Shown here: one piece after another, positions 26,785 to 35,735 of the stretch
Layout of the letters: every line of letters starts with the position of its first letter
Numbering within the stretch: the first letter of the stretch is position 1
NCBI RefSeq assembly: GCF_900104745.1
Contig: NZ_LT629732.1
Location: forward strand, 1,612,001-1,676,000
Direction: 5' to 3'
Source of the DNA: Actinopolymorpha singaporensis
GTDB taxonomy: Bacteria; Actinomycetota; Actinomycetes; Propionibacteriales; Actinopolymorphaceae
Length of the DNA: 64,000 nt
The notes under the pieces: generated by a model
Database searches by the model: none
What the model was told of the DNA's origin: nothing
What the model saw: the letters and a program-made list of their open reading frames with translations, nothing else
Program-made: the position numbers and the translations under genes

Positions 26785-28614
26785 GTGCCCGCCTCGATCG
26801 AGAGCTACGCCATGATCGGCGACCTGCAGACGGCTGCCCTGGTCGGTCTCGACGGCTCCATCGACTGGGCATGTATGCCGCGGTTCGACTCGTCCGCCTG
26901 TTTCGCGGCGCTCCTCCACGACGAGCAGGCGGGTCACTGGCGGATCGCGCCGGCCGGGCGTGACGGCAGCGATCCGGGGCAGGCCACCTCGCGGCGCTAC
27001 CGTGACGACACGCTGGTCCTGGAGACGCGGTGGGACACCCCGACCGGTTCGGTCCGCGTCATCGACTTCATGCCGCCCCGAGGCCGCGCGGCCGACATCG
27101 TCCGGATCGTCGAGGGCGTGTCCGGGTCGGTGCCGATGGCCATGCAGCTGCGGATCCGCTTCGACTACGGGCACATCGTCCCCTGGGTGCGGCGGGACTC
27201 GACGGATCTGTGCGCCGTCGCCGGGCCGGACTCGCTCTGGCTGCGTACGGACGCTCCGTTGCACGGACGTGATCTGACCACCCACAGCGAGTTCACCGTC
27301 AGGGCCGGGCAGCGGGTTCCGTTCGTACTGACGTACCAGCCATCCCACCACTCGCCGCCGAGTCCGGTCGATCCCGACCGGGCGCTGGGGGAGACCGAGG
27401 CGTTCTGGACCGGCTGGATCGAGCAGTGCCGTTACACCGGGGCCTGGTCGAACGAGGTCCGCCGGGCGCTGATCGTCCTGAAGGCTCTGACGTACGCACC
27501 GACTGGGGGCATCCTCGCCGCGGCCACGACCTCGCTGCCGGAGCAACTCGGCGGAGAGCGCAATTGGGACTACAGGTACTGCTGGCTCCGGGACGCCACC
27601 TTCACCCTGCAGGCCCTGCTCGGCGCCGGGTTCGTGAACGAGGCCAAGGCCTGGCGTGACTGGCTGCTTCGTGCGGCGGCCGGCGATCCGGCAGACCTCC
27701 GGATCATGTACGGACTGGATGGCACCCGCCGCCTGCCCGAGTACACCCTGGACTGGCTGAAGGGGTTCGGCGGCTCGTCGCCCGTCAGGGTCGGAAACGC
27801 CGCCGCCGACCAGTTCCAGCTGGACGTGTGGGGCGAGGTCCTCGACGGCCTGCACCTGACTCGGGAGACTCGCATCGGCGCCACCGACCAGGCGTGGGAT
27901 CTCCAGCGCGCACTGCTCGACTTCCTCGAAGGCAACTGGCGCGAGCCGGACAACAGCCTGTGGGAGGTGCGGGGGCCGCGCCAGCATTTCGTCCACTCCA
28001 AGGTGATGGCGTGGACAGGGTTCGACCGGGCGATCAAGGCGGTCGAACGCCACCATCTGGACGGGCCGGTCGACAAGTGGCGCGCGCTCAGGGACGAAGT
28101 GCGCGCCGAGGTGTGCCGGCACGGTTTCGACGCCGAACGAAACACCTTCACGCAGTACTACGGCTCCAGCGGGCTCGACGCGGCCCTGCTCCTCATCCCT
28201 CGTACCGGCTTCCTGCCCTGGACCGACCCGCGGGTCGCCGGCACGGTCGACGCCATCGTGCGTGAGCTCAGCGTCGACGGTTTCGTATTGCGCTACGACC
28301 CGGGCCACGAGAACGTCGACGGGCTTGCGGGGAGCGAGGGAGTGTTCCTCGCGTGCAGCTTCTGGCTCGTCGACGCCCTGCACGCTCTGGGGCGCCAGGA
28401 CCAGGCACGGCAGCTTTTCGAACGCCTTCTTTCGCTGCGAAACGACGTCGGACTGCTCAGCGAGGAGTACGACCCCCGCACGGGCCGGCAGCTCGGCAAC
28501 ACGCCTCAGGCGTTCAGCATGGTCGGCCTGGTCAACAGCGCCAGGCATCTCGGTGACTCGACCGGCGCCCTCGCGGCGGCCACCGAGCCGCACCACACCC
28601 TGAATCTCGGCTGA
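26785..28614 (+). CDS. Glycoside hydrolase family 15 protein (trehalase/glucoamylase-like)
   Basis: 609 residues. The N-terminal super-beta-sandwich (IESYAMIGDLQTAALVGLDGSIDW) leads to an (alpha/alpha)6 barrel with NWDYRYCWLRDATF, the probable acid in DNSLWEVRG and the probable base in LLSEEYDPRTG. This is the arrangement of the mycobacterial GH15 trehalases. GTG 26785 is used: AAAGGA lies 7 bases upstream and the conserved sequence begins at once; a TTG at 26758 gives a nine-residue extension. No signal peptide, so it acts in the cytoplasm. It may hydrolyse trehalose for the neighbouring dehydrogenase. Confidence 0.92.
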   Translation: MPASIESYAMIGDLQTAALVGLDGSIDWACMPRFDSSACFAALLHDEQAGHWRIAPAGRDGSDPGQATSRRYRDDTLVLETRWDTPTGSVRVIDFMPPRGRAADIVRIVEGVSGSVPMAMQLRIRFDYGHIVPWVRRDSTDLCAVAGPDSLWLRTDAPLHGRDLTTHSEFTVRAGQRVPFVLTYQPSHHSPPSPVDPDRALGETEAFWTGWIEQCRYTGAWSNEVRRALIVLKALTYAPTGGILAAATTSLPEQLGGERNWDYRYCWLRDATFTLQALLGAGFVNEAKAWRDWLLRAAAGDPADLRIMYGLDGTRRLPEYTLDWLKGFGGSSPVRVGNAAADQFQLDVWGEVLDGLHLTRETRIGATDQAWDLQRALLDFLEGNWREPDNSLWEVRGPRQHFVHSKVMAWTGFDRAIKAVERHHLDGPVDKWRALRDEVRAEVCRHGFDAERNTFTQYYGSSGLDAALLLIPRTGFLPWTDPRVAGTVDAIVRELSVDGFVLRYDPGHENVDGLAGSEGVFLACSFWLVDALHALGRQDQARQLFERLLSLRNDVGLLSEEYDPRTGRQLGNTPQAFSMVGLVNSARHLGDSTGALAAATEPHHTLNLG

Positions 28615-28731
28615 CGGAATCGCTCAGGGAGCCTGGGGTGCTCCTGCGGTCAGCCCGGCACCAGCATGAACGCCGGGGTATGACGCGAGCCTGCTCCCTT
28701 ACCTACCCAGCGCGTGCCGGATACTGGCGCG

Positions 28732-29688
28732 ATGGGCGTGGACGAGCTGAAGCAGGACGAGGTAGAGGCATTCCTGGCCGGACGGCCTGGTGGCGTGCAG
28801 GATCTCGAGCCGCTGTCGGGCGGAGCTTGGTCGTCGGCGTGGGCCTACCGCGCGGGCGGCGAGGAGCTCGTGGTCCGCTTCGGTCCGGACGCGAACTGGT
28901 ACGAAGCCGACCGGATGGCGATGGCGTTCGCCGGTCCGGACCTGCCCGTGCCGGAGGTCAGGGAGGTGGGCACCACCGCGTCCGGACGGGCGTACGCCAT
29001 CTCGGTACGTCACCACGGGCGGTTCCTGGAGGACACCCCGGTCGAGCAGGCCGACGCGATCGGCCCGACCCTCACCCGCCTGCTCGCCGCGCTCTACCGA
29101 GCGCCGGCGGCTCCGGACTCCCCGGTGGTCTGGCACCAGCCGCCGTCAACGCTCAGTTGGCGGGAGTTCCTCCTTTCCGGCTTGGCCGACGACCCGGACA
29201 AGGTGGTGCACGGATGGGCCGAGGCGCTTGCCGAGGATCGAGAGCTGGCCGCGCTGTCCGCGGAGGTGACCAAACAGGTTCGGTCCCTGGTGGACGCCTG
29301 CCCGGAGCGTCGCGACCTCGTACACGGTGACCTGCTGCACGGCAACGTACTGGTGAGCCCGGACGCTCGGCGGATCGAGGCGGTGCTGTCGTGGAAGTGT
29401 TCGGTGCGCGGAGACTTCCTCTTCGATGCCGCCTGGTGCACCTTCTGGGCGCCGTGGCATCCGGGGATCGCCGCTGCCGACCCGCTGACCGGCCTGCTGC
29501 GGGACCCCAGTGTGCGGGCCGAGCCCGGTGCGCTCGTCGATGCCGCCACCCGTCACCACTGCTACGAGCTGCACATCGGTTTCACCCACCTGGGCTGGAA
29601 CGTGTGGACGAAGAACCAGGAGGCGCTCACCGCCACTGCCCGTCGGCTCGCCGAGGTCCTCGAACGCGGTCCCCTGCCCCTGTCCTAG
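28732..29688 (+). CDS. Aminoglycoside phosphotransferase-like kinase with altered metal-binding site
   Basis: 318 residues of the APH/choline-kinase fold. The N-lobe has LSGGAWSSAWAYRAGGEELVV and the catalytic loop is intact, VHGDLLHGNVL. The next strand normally reads IDW or LDW, its Asp holding Mg-ATP, but here it is VLSW, with Ser at residue 220, before the conserved RGDFLFDAAW. This could weaken or abolish kinase activity. The ATG at 28732 and a GTG at 28714 are both possible, neither with a strong ribosome site. The gene ends by overlapping the tail of a truncated nucleotidyltransferase on the other strand. Confidence 0.88.
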   Translation: MGVDELKQDEVEAFLAGRPGGVQDLEPLSGGAWSSAWAYRAGGEELVVRFGPDANWYEADRMAMAFAGPDLPVPEVREVGTTASGRAYAISVRHHGRFLEDTPVEQADAIGPTLTRLLAALYRAPAAPDSPVVWHQPPSTLSWREFLLSGLADDPDKVVHGWAEALAEDRELAALSAEVTKQVRSLVDACPERRDLVHGDLLHGNVLVSPDARRIEAVLSWKCSVRGDFLFDAAWCTFWAPWHPGIAAADPLTGLLRDPSVRAEPGALVDAATRHHCYELHIGFTHLGWNVWTKNQEALTATARRLAEVLERGPLPLS

Positions 29689-29891
29689 CTCAGTCCAGAG
29701 CGGTGCTGATCGAGCAGGAAGAACCCGACGTCGACGTCCTCGTGTTCCCGAGCGCGGCCGGTGAACGCCTCGATCGACCAGCCACCGAAGATCCACCAGG
29801 GAACGGAGATGCCGTTCATCAGGGCGGCGACCTCGGGTGGGGTCAGGCTCACCCACGGGCCGTACCACCGGTAGAACTCGTCGTCGTCCAT
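29685..29891 (-). pseudogene. Nucleotidyltransferase (aminoglycoside adenylyltransferase-like) N-terminal fragment
   Basis: 68 codons. VPWWIFGGWSIEAFTGR and REHEDVDV match the nucleotide-binding GGW and the metal-binding D-x-D of ANT/LinB-like nucleotidyltransferases, which are normally 150-250 residues. The reading frame stops soon after, within four bases of the APH-like gene's end on the other strand. The gene keeps a good GAGGG ribosome site. It looks like the front of a gene cut off by a join with the APH-like locus. Confidence 0.7.
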
Positions 29892-29922
29892 CGTCCGCCC
29901 TCGTTGCCTGGTTGGGCCGCAG

Positions 29923-30813
29923 TCACCCAGGAGACCGGCCCGGCGCCTTCTTCGCGGTCTTCGACGCGACCTTCTTCGCGGCCGCCTTCTTGGCGACCTC
30001 CTTGGTGGCCTTCTTCGCGGCCGCCTTCTTGACGGTCTTCTTCGCCGCTTCGGTCACCGCCGGCTTCTCCTCGGCGGGCCGACGCCCCTTCAGCCGCAGC
30101 CACAGCCGGCCGCGACCGCCGGTTCCGACGACTGTCTTGGTCTCGAGGAACGGCTGCGCCTTGACCAGTTCGCTCAGCTTGCCGAACCCGTAGTTGCGTG
30201 CGTCGAACGCCGGGTCGGTGCGGTTCAGGTGGTTGCCGAGCGCGCTGAGCGAAGCCCAGTCGTCGTCATCGGTGTCGACCCTGTTCAGCGCCTTGGTCAG
30301 CACGCTCTGGATGGGACGCGGCTGTTCTGCCTTCGTCGGTTCGGTCGTGTCGGTCGTGTCAGTCGTGGTCTGGTCGCGGGCGAGGACTTCGAGGAACACG
30401 AACTTCTCGCACGCCTCCACGAACGCCTTCGGTGTCTTGCGTCCCCCGACGCCGATGACCCGCTTGCCCGACTCCCGTAGCCGGGTGGCCAGTGGGGTGA
30501 AGTCGCTGTCACTGGACACGATGGCGAAGCCCTCGACGTTGCCGGAGTACAGCAGGTCCATGGCGTCGATGATCAACGCCGAGTCGGTGGCGTTCTTGCC
30601 GTAGGTGTAGGCGAACTGCTGCTGCGGCGAGATGGCGTTGCCGAGGAGTACGTCCCGCCAGCCGGTCAGGTGCGGGTTGGTCCAGTCGCCGTAGGCCCGT
30701 TTGACGGTGATGGTTCCGTAGCCGGCGAGTTCCTCGAACATCTCCTTGATCAGCTTCGAGGAGGTGTTGTCGGCGTCGATCAGAACGGCGAGGCGGGTGC
30801 TGTCGTCAGTCAT
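29923..30813 (-). CDS. NYN domain ribonuclease-like protein with OST-HTH/LOTUS domain and Lys/Ala-rich tail
   Basis: 296 residues. Residues 1-150 are a NYN (PIN-like) domain with acidic metal-site positions in LIDADNTS, IDAMDLL and SSDSDFTPL. After a Thr/Glu-rich linker, residues about 170-235 form an OST-HTH/LOTUS domain (VLTKALNRVDTDDDDWASLS ... NYGFGKLSELVKAQ). The C-terminal 60 residues repeat AAKK/AKKA like histone H1-like tails, suiting nucleic-acid binding. NYN-LOTUS proteins are thought to cut structured or foreign RNA. The start 30813 is chosen because homology begins at MTDDSTRLAVLID. Confidence 0.9.
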   Translation of the reverse strand: MTDDSTRLAVLIDADNTSSKLIKEMFEELAGYGTITVKRAYGDWTNPHLTGWRDVLLGNAISPQQQFAYTYGKNATDSALIIDAMDLLYSGNVEGFAIVSSDSDFTPLATRLRESGKRVIGVGGRKTPKAFVEACEKFVFLEVLARDQTTTDTTDTTEPTKAEQPRPIQSVLTKALNRVDTDDDDWASLSALGNHLNRTDPAFDARNYGFGKLSELVKAQPFLETKTVVGTGGRGRLWLRLKGRRPAEEKPAVTEAAKKTVKKAAAKKATKEVAKKAAAKKVASKTAKKAPGRSPG

Positions 30814-30949
30814 GAGCGGTGGATCTCCTCGTCCGGGGCTGTCAGTCTCCCGCGCGGTGCTCGCGCGCCGCAGTTCGAACCACGGCTCGACGGTGACGTA
30901 ATGCGCCTTCGGTGAGATTTGGAAGGTTTGGTGGCTCCCGCGCGCTGAC

Positions 30950-31213
30950 TCAGCGGCGGCGTGTTCCTCCTGCGACCAGTGCCACCCCCACAGCAGCGAA
31001 TCCAATCTGGATCGCGAGCTGGATCCAGTTGATGCCAGGGGTGTGCGCGACGTTGAGAGCTCGGGCGACGGCGGTGCCGAGGAGTGCTGCGAGGATCCCG
31101 ATGCCGACGGTGAGCAGGCAGCCGATCTTCTGCTTCCCGGGAATCACGAGACGTCCCAGGGCGCCGAGGATGGCGCCGACGACAACAGCGGTGATGATTC
31201 CGTCGATGAGCAC
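30950..31213 (-). CDS. GlsB/YeaQ/YmgE family stress-associated membrane protein
   Basis: 87 residues, almost entirely three membrane helices. GAILGALGRLVIPGKQ is the family signature (transglycosylase-associated family), followed by IGILAALLGTAVA and a last helix near AIQIGFAAVGVALVAGG. The GTG start at 31213 has AGGAGG 5 bases upstream; longer frames upstream include a poorly hydrophobic segment that is unlikely to be translated. These small proteins are often induced by general or acid stress. It is separated from the NYN gene by 136 bases and transcribed in the same direction. Confidence 0.85.
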   Translation of the reverse strand: MLIDGIITAVVVGAILGALGRLVIPGKQKIGCLLTVGIGILAALLGTAVARALNVAHTPGINWIQLAIQIGFAAVGVALVAGGTRRR

Positions 31214-31357
31214 AACTGCCTCCTGCGTCGCCGCGCAGCCACCCGGTTCGGCCGCGGGGGAAGCGACGTTACCAGGGGAATGTAGGTCGAGGGCGTCCAC
31301 GGACAGGGAACCGATCTTGACGACGTTCACCGGCTACCGAGGCTCGTCGTACTTTCG

Positions 31358-31780
31358 CTACGGCAAGAACGCGGGCGCCTGGAACCGCCGGCCCTCGAGG
31401 AAGTCGACGTAGACGCACACGACCTCCCTGCCCGCGTCGGATGCCCAGGGCTGTGGGAGCTCGCTGAGCACATGCTCGACCTGGTACGGGTCGGTGATGT
31501 GGCCGGCCGGGCCGCTGGCCACGACGCTCCAACCGTGCCCGTTGATCGGGTCGATGTGGTCGATCTCCACGCTCACGTCCCGGTGTTGGGACCCGGCCTC
31601 CACCTTGGCCCCGTTCTCCGTCCGGAACAGGATCCGGGCGTCGTCCTCACAGATGTACCGCACCGGGTGGACGGCGAAATGAGTCCGGTCCCAGAACACG
31701 AACCGGCCGATCCTGGTCTCGCGAAGCAGGTGACGGCACTCCGCCTGGCTCAGGCTCTCAAGTGTGCCGGAGTCGTACAT
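31358..31780 (-). CDS. Pyridoxamine 5'-phosphate oxidase-like (flavin-binding) protein
   Basis: 140 residues. LSQAECRHLLRETRIGRFVFW is the usual opening of the actinobacterial PPOX-like split beta-barrel family, continuing with VHPVRYICEDDARILFRTENG and HGWSVVASGPA. Such proteins bind FMN, F420 or haem and catalyse reductions or act as redox sensors; the cofactor cannot be told here. It is divergent from the VOC gene with 142 bases of shared upstream DNA. Confidence 0.9.
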   Translation of the reverse strand: MYDSGTLESLSQAECRHLLRETRIGRFVFWDRTHFAVHPVRYICEDDARILFRTENGAKVEAGSQHRDVSVEIDHIDPINGHGWSVVASGPAGHITDPYQVEHVLSELPQPWASDAGREVVCVYVDFLEGRRFQAPAFLP

Positions 31781-31922
31781 CCCGGACCTTCTTTCGGTAC
31801 GACAGGAATGCCAACCACCCCATCTTCCACCTGGCTCCGGAGGACCTCAGCCACAGCGACGAGCCGGCCGCGCGCAGCTCGGGACGAACCGGGAGAAGGC
31901 AGTGCGTTGTTACAGTGCCGAC

Positions 31923-32303
31923 GTGCATCGCAGCCGCTTCTCCACACTCCTCATCGACGTACCCCGTGACGAGGTGCCTGCCGCGGCGGGCTTCTGGTCG
32001 GCGGCGCTGGGAGTTCCGGCACGGCCGGTCCCCGGGGAGGAGCAGTTCACCGGTCTGCCCGAGGCGTTCCCGGGATTGGTGATGGCGATCCAGGCGGTCG
32101 ACGACCAGGCTCGCTACCACCTGGACATCGAGACCGACGACGTGGACGCCGAGACCGCGCGGCTGGTCGGTCTCGGGGCTGTGGAGGTCAACCGGTGGCT
32201 CGACTGCCGGATTCTGCGTGCTCCCGGCGGTCACCTCCTGTGTGTGATCCCGTTGCACAGTGATCGGGAGATCTTCGAGAAGCACGCCCAGGTCTGGGAC
32301 TGA
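31923..32303 (+). CDS. VOC (glyoxalase/dioxygenase-fold) family protein
   Basis: 126 residues. It starts RSRFSTLLIDVP and shows the two beta-alpha-beta modules of the VOC fold, with AAGFWSAALGVP and RYHLDIETDDVDAETARLV and a C-terminal ILRAPGGHLLCVI. No complete His/Glu metal set is obvious. GTG 31923 has no Shine-Dalgarno site; TACAGT lies 7 bases upstream like a -10 box, suggesting leaderless transcription. A longer frame from 31764 would run through the promoter region and is rejected. Confidence 0.85.
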   Translation: MHRSRFSTLLIDVPRDEVPAAAGFWSAALGVPARPVPGEEQFTGLPEAFPGLVMAIQAVDDQARYHLDIETDDVDAETARLVGLGAVEVNRWLDCRILRAPGGHLLCVIPLHSDREIFEKHAQVWD

Positions 32304-32328
32304 CGGGCGGCGCGGACCGACGCGACCA

Positions 32329-33408
32329 TCACCTGGGAGCGAACACGACCCAGGTCTGTCCCGGCGCGAAGGTCATCGGACGGCCAGAACCTGTGGTGAA
32401 ACTCGTACCCGCGGCAGCACGCGGTCTGGACCAGCGGGCGTCGTACGCACGGCCGTTCCGTAGCACCAGCGCTCGGCCGGAGCCGACGCTTTCGGTGTAC
32501 GGCGAGAAGTTGCCCGCCGAGTCCTTCAGCGCCGTACGCCGGATGTCGGTGTACTGCACCACGACCGTCGCCGGACCAGGCGGCGCGCCGTCGGTGGCCC
32601 GCATCGGCGTGCCGTCCATGGCCACCCGCCAGCGGTGCTGCTTCGCCGCCCAGTGGAAGTCGGCACGGAACGACGGGTAGCTGACTCGGTGCGATGTCGC
32701 GGCCCGGCCGCCCGCCGGCTGGGTCCCGAACCGGAAGCCGATGTCGCGCGCGGCGCTCGCCTTCGGTGCCCGGGCCAGCAGTTGACCCGGCTTGGCGTAC
32801 AGGTTGTGCGGAATCGGTCGCGAACGGCCACGGAAGTACGCCGCACCGGCGTGCGCTGGTGAGACGTCGTACAGCGGGGCCTTGGCAAGCCGCGAGAACA
32901 CCGTGGAGTTCGCGCCGGAGTAGGCGAACGCCGGCTGCCCGAACTGGCGTAGCAACTCGATGTCCGACTCCCGCGCACTCCGAACGGGTCCGAGCGTGGC
33001 CGGCATCCGGGAGGAGAAGACGGCGAGGATCCGGGCCAGTCCTCCTTCGACCGGTTCGACGTAGACGATGTCCGCTCGGGACAGGCCCGTGGCAGGCCGG
33101 GCTGCCGGTACGTTGTCGATCTTCACCGCGAGGACGCGCTTCGGAGCCCTTCCGCCCATCGGCAGGCCCGTGAACGGCGACCGCGACCCTGCCCGAGCGC
33201 TCGACGGCTTCGGCGTGGCTGTCGGCGACCTTGCAGGCGACGTCGTGGGCTCGGGGGTGCGCGTCGCCGATCGCGACGGCGTGGCGGTCGGAGTGCGGTC
33301 CGCAGTCCAGAAGTGGCCACGATCTGCGCCCAGCGCCACCACGACGCCACCGGTCACGACGAGGATGCCGGTGGTGGCGGCGAGAACGATGCGGAGGGTC
33401 CGGTTCAT
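32329..33408 (-). CDS. DUF3048 domain-containing exported protein
   Basis: 359 residues. An N-terminal helix (RIVLAATTGILVVTGGVVVA) anchors or exports the protein, followed by a Thr/Pro/Ser-rich linker (about residues 35-75) and the DUF3048 (YerB-like) domain: FTGLPMGG, VLAVKIDNVPAARP, YVEPVEGGLARILAVF and a C-terminal part with TGSGRPMTFAPGQTWV. Function is unknown; in Gram-positive bacteria such proteins lie on the outer face of the membrane. It is convergent with the VOC gene at 26 bases. Confidence 0.93.
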   Translation of the reverse strand: MNRTLRIVLAATTGILVVTGGVVVALGADRGHFWTADRTPTATPSRSATRTPEPTTSPARSPTATPKPSSARAGSRSPFTGLPMGGRAPKRVLAVKIDNVPAARPATGLSRADIVYVEPVEGGLARILAVFSSRMPATLGPVRSARESDIELLRQFGQPAFAYSGANSTVFSRLAKAPLYDVSPAHAGAAYFRGRSRPIPHNLYAKPGQLLARAPKASAARDIGFRFGTQPAGGRAATSHRVSYPSFRADFHWAAKQHRWRVAMDGTPMRATDGAPPGPATVVVQYTDIRRTALKDSAGNFSPYTESVGSGRALVLRNGRAYDARWSRPRAAAGTSFTTGSGRPMTFAPGQTWVVFAPR

Positions 33409-33584
33409 CCAGCAATCCGAGGTGAGTGGACGGGCCCCCGGCCCGTCGCCCTGTCGTACAAGAAGGGATCCCCCGGAGTCCGCGGCCGACGTTGCCCGCT
33501 ACGGTCGCCTCGGTCAAGTCGGCAGTCGAGCGGTGCCAACGGGTTTCGTCATCGCGAACATGATCACCGAAGATGGGTGGGGTG

Positions 33585-34430
33585 ATGGCTGGGACGTTCG
33601 CAGACCTGGGTGCGCTGGTGACCGGACGGAAGGTGCTCGGCGTGTTCGCCCACCCCGACGACGAGACATTCTTCGGCGGTGCGACGTTCGCCGCGTGCGC
33701 CGCGGCCGGAGGTGACGTTCGGCTCGCGACCCTCACGGCCGGCGAGGCCGGTGCGATCGGGGCGGGACCGGCACGTGGCGCGCTGGACCGGTCCGATCAC
33801 GACGCCCTCGAGGCGGCGGCCGTCGCGGGACTCTCGCGGTACGCCTCCGCGTGCGGCGCGCTCGGCGTACGCCGGTTCGGTGTCGTCGTCCCTGGACGCT
33901 GGCGCGACGTCGGTGACGCGGGGCCGGGTTCGCTGGCCGCCGGGGACCTGGCCGAGATCGCGGACGCTGTCAGGCGCCTGGTGACGGACGACCGGCCGGA
34001 CGTCCTCGTCACGGTCGGCGTCGACGGGGTGACCGGTCACCCCGACCACGTGCGCGTACATGAAGCCGTCCAGCGGGCACTCGACCTCCTGGGACGCACC
34101 GACACCCCGGCCCTGACGCTGGGCGGCTGCGTCCGCTCCGACGACGTCGCCACCGCCCGCGAGCGCCTCGCCGGGCTCGTGCCGGGCGGTGAGCTTGGTA
34201 CCACCGGGATCGTCGGGACGTCGGCCGACGACGTCGTGGCGGCCGGATGGCCCCCAGAGGCAGGAGCCGCCAAACTGGCCGCGTTGGACGCCTACGCCCC
34301 CGGCCTTGGCACCGCGCCGCTCACCGACCTGGTGCCCGACCGGCCGCCGGTGGGTGACGGGATCCTGCTCCGGGCCATCGCCGAGGTGGCCGGGCCGCCG
34401 TGCGAGTACTTCCGTCCGCTCCGCCCCTGA
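33585..34430 (+). CDS. PIG-L family deacetylase (LmbE/MshB-like)
   Basis: 281 residues. The zinc/active-site signature AHPDDETFFGGA and the second His in GVTGHPDHVRVHE are intact, as in LmbE/PIG-L N-acetylglucosaminyl deacetylases such as the mycothiol enzymes MshB and Mca. The rest of the sequence does not decide which substrate is used. Start choice between ATG 33573 and 33585 is uncertain; the later one has GGTGGGG just upstream. It is divergent from the DUF3048 gene. Confidence 0.92.
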   Translation: MAGTFADLGALVTGRKVLGVFAHPDDETFFGGATFAACAAAGGDVRLATLTAGEAGAIGAGPARGALDRSDHDALEAAAVAGLSRYASACGALGVRRFGVVVPGRWRDVGDAGPGSLAAGDLAEIADAVRRLVTDDRPDVLVTVGVDGVTGHPDHVRVHEAVQRALDLLGRTDTPALTLGGCVRSDDVATARERLAGLVPGGELGTTGIVGTSADDVVAAGWPPEAGAAKLAALDAYAPGLGTAPLTDLVPDRPPVGDGILLRAIAEVAGPPCEYFRPLRP

Positions 34431-34501
34431 CGACCGCCCACGTTCGGGTGCACGATATGCGCACCACATGCGGCAACCACGCACCTGACAGAGGAGCCCG
34501 G

Positions 34502-35437
34502 ATGCGCACCAGAATCCTGCTCGTCGCCGTGGCGGCGGTCCTCGCCGTGATCGTGGGCACCGTACCGGCCCAGGCGATCACCCACGGTACGCCCGACGGC
34601 CAGCGGCACCCGTTCGTCGGGGAGTTGTTGTTCTACGTGCCCGACGAGGCCGACAGCCGCTTCGACGATCCGGGCTCGTGGTTCACCTGCTCGGGCACGC
34701 TGCTGAACGGCCACATCGCCCTGACCGCCGGCCACTGCACGTACGCCGTCGGGTTGAACGGCGCGTCCACCACCGCCAACGGCGGATCCGGGTCGGGCGG
34801 CGACGACGTGTGGATCAACTTCGACGAGAAGCCCAACTTCGACATCCTCAAGCCCAGCTCGTCGTACGGCCGGGACCAGAACGCCCAGCGTTACCGCGAC
34901 TGGTCCACCGCCCTGAACTCCTCGCCCAGCTGGCACCGCGCGACGTCCCACCCGCACCCGCAGTTCGACCCAGACGCGTTCTATCTCCACGACGCCGGGG
35001 TGCTCGACCTGCAGGACTCCGTGTCGATGCCGACGTACGGCAAACTGCCGACGCAGGGCTTCCTGGACCAGTTCCGGACCGGTCCGCGGCACGACGCCCT
35101 CTTCACCGTCGTCGGGTACGGCCTCAACAAGGTCCTGCCGGGCCGTGACGTCGGTGGCGACACCCGGGAGCAGGCGACCACCCAGCTCGTCACCCTGGAG
35201 GGCCTGATGGGTCTGCCGTACGGCACGGCCGCGCGGTTCAGCAACAACAACGGCAAGGTCCACCAGGGCGGCACCTGCTTCGGCGACTCCGGCGGCCCGA
35301 CGTTCCACGGCGCGAACACCGTCGTCGCGGTCACGTCGTTCGGTGTCAGCCCCAACTGCACCGGCACCGACGACGAGTACCGCATCGACCAGCCCGACGA
35401 CCTGGCGTTCCTCGCGGGCTTCGGCGTCACGCCCTGA
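34502..35437 (+). CDS. Secreted trypsin-like serine protease (S1 family)
   Basis: 311 residues. A Sec signal peptide (MRTRILLVAVAAVLAVIVGT, cleavage after AQA) precedes ITHGTPDGQRHPFVGEL, close to a mature N-terminus. The triad is readable: His78 in LTAGHC, Asp164 in DAGVLDL and Ser263 in GDSGGP. Cys pairs are present around the His and Ser loops. GAGGAG lies upstream of the ATG. The protein differs from digestive trypsins by a long insertion (about residues 80-160), and its targets outside the cell are unknown. Confidence 0.93.
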   Translation: MRTRILLVAVAAVLAVIVGTVPAQAITHGTPDGQRHPFVGELLFYVPDEADSRFDDPGSWFTCSGTLLNGHIALTAGHCTYAVGLNGASTTANGGSGSGGDDVWINFDEKPNFDILKPSSSYGRDQNAQRYRDWSTALNSSPSWHRATSHPHPQFDPDAFYLHDAGVLDLQDSVSMPTYGKLPTQGFLDQFRTGPRHDALFTVVGYGLNKVLPGRDVGGDTREQATTQLVTLEGLMGLPYGTAARFSNNNGKVHQGGTCFGDSGGPTFHGANTVVAVTSFGVSPNCTGTDDEYRIDQPDDLAFLAGFGVTP

Positions 35438-35454
35438 GCCGCGGCCGGGAAGCC

Positions 35455-35507
35455 GGTACCCGGCGCGGTCGGTCGCTCACCAGGGGCGACACATCGCGCC
35501 GGGTACC
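35455..35507. repeat. Perfect 13-bp inverted repeat with 27-base loop
   Basis: GGTACCCGGCGCG (35455-35467) and CGCGCCGGGTACC (35495-35507) are exact reverse complements. They start 17 bases after the protease stop. A terminator for that gene is the simplest reading, although the loop is long and there is no T-run. The rest of the 298-base gap up to the oxidoreductase shows nothing recognised. Confidence 0.55.
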
Positions 35508-35735
35508 TCTGCGTGACCTGAGGAACGCCCGGCGGCGGGTCGTCCAGGCTTCGGCGACCTCGTCGAGTCCGACTCCGGACTTCTGCTGCCATCTGTGCCC
35601 AGTGACCGAGAGGGTGGCGGGGCGGACCTGGGAACATTGACACGATTCGCAGCAGCGACGAAGCGCGCCGGTGTGGAGCCGGCAGGGCGGTCCTCGCCCC
35701 GAACATGATCAAGACCAGCAGCAAGGATGATCTAC

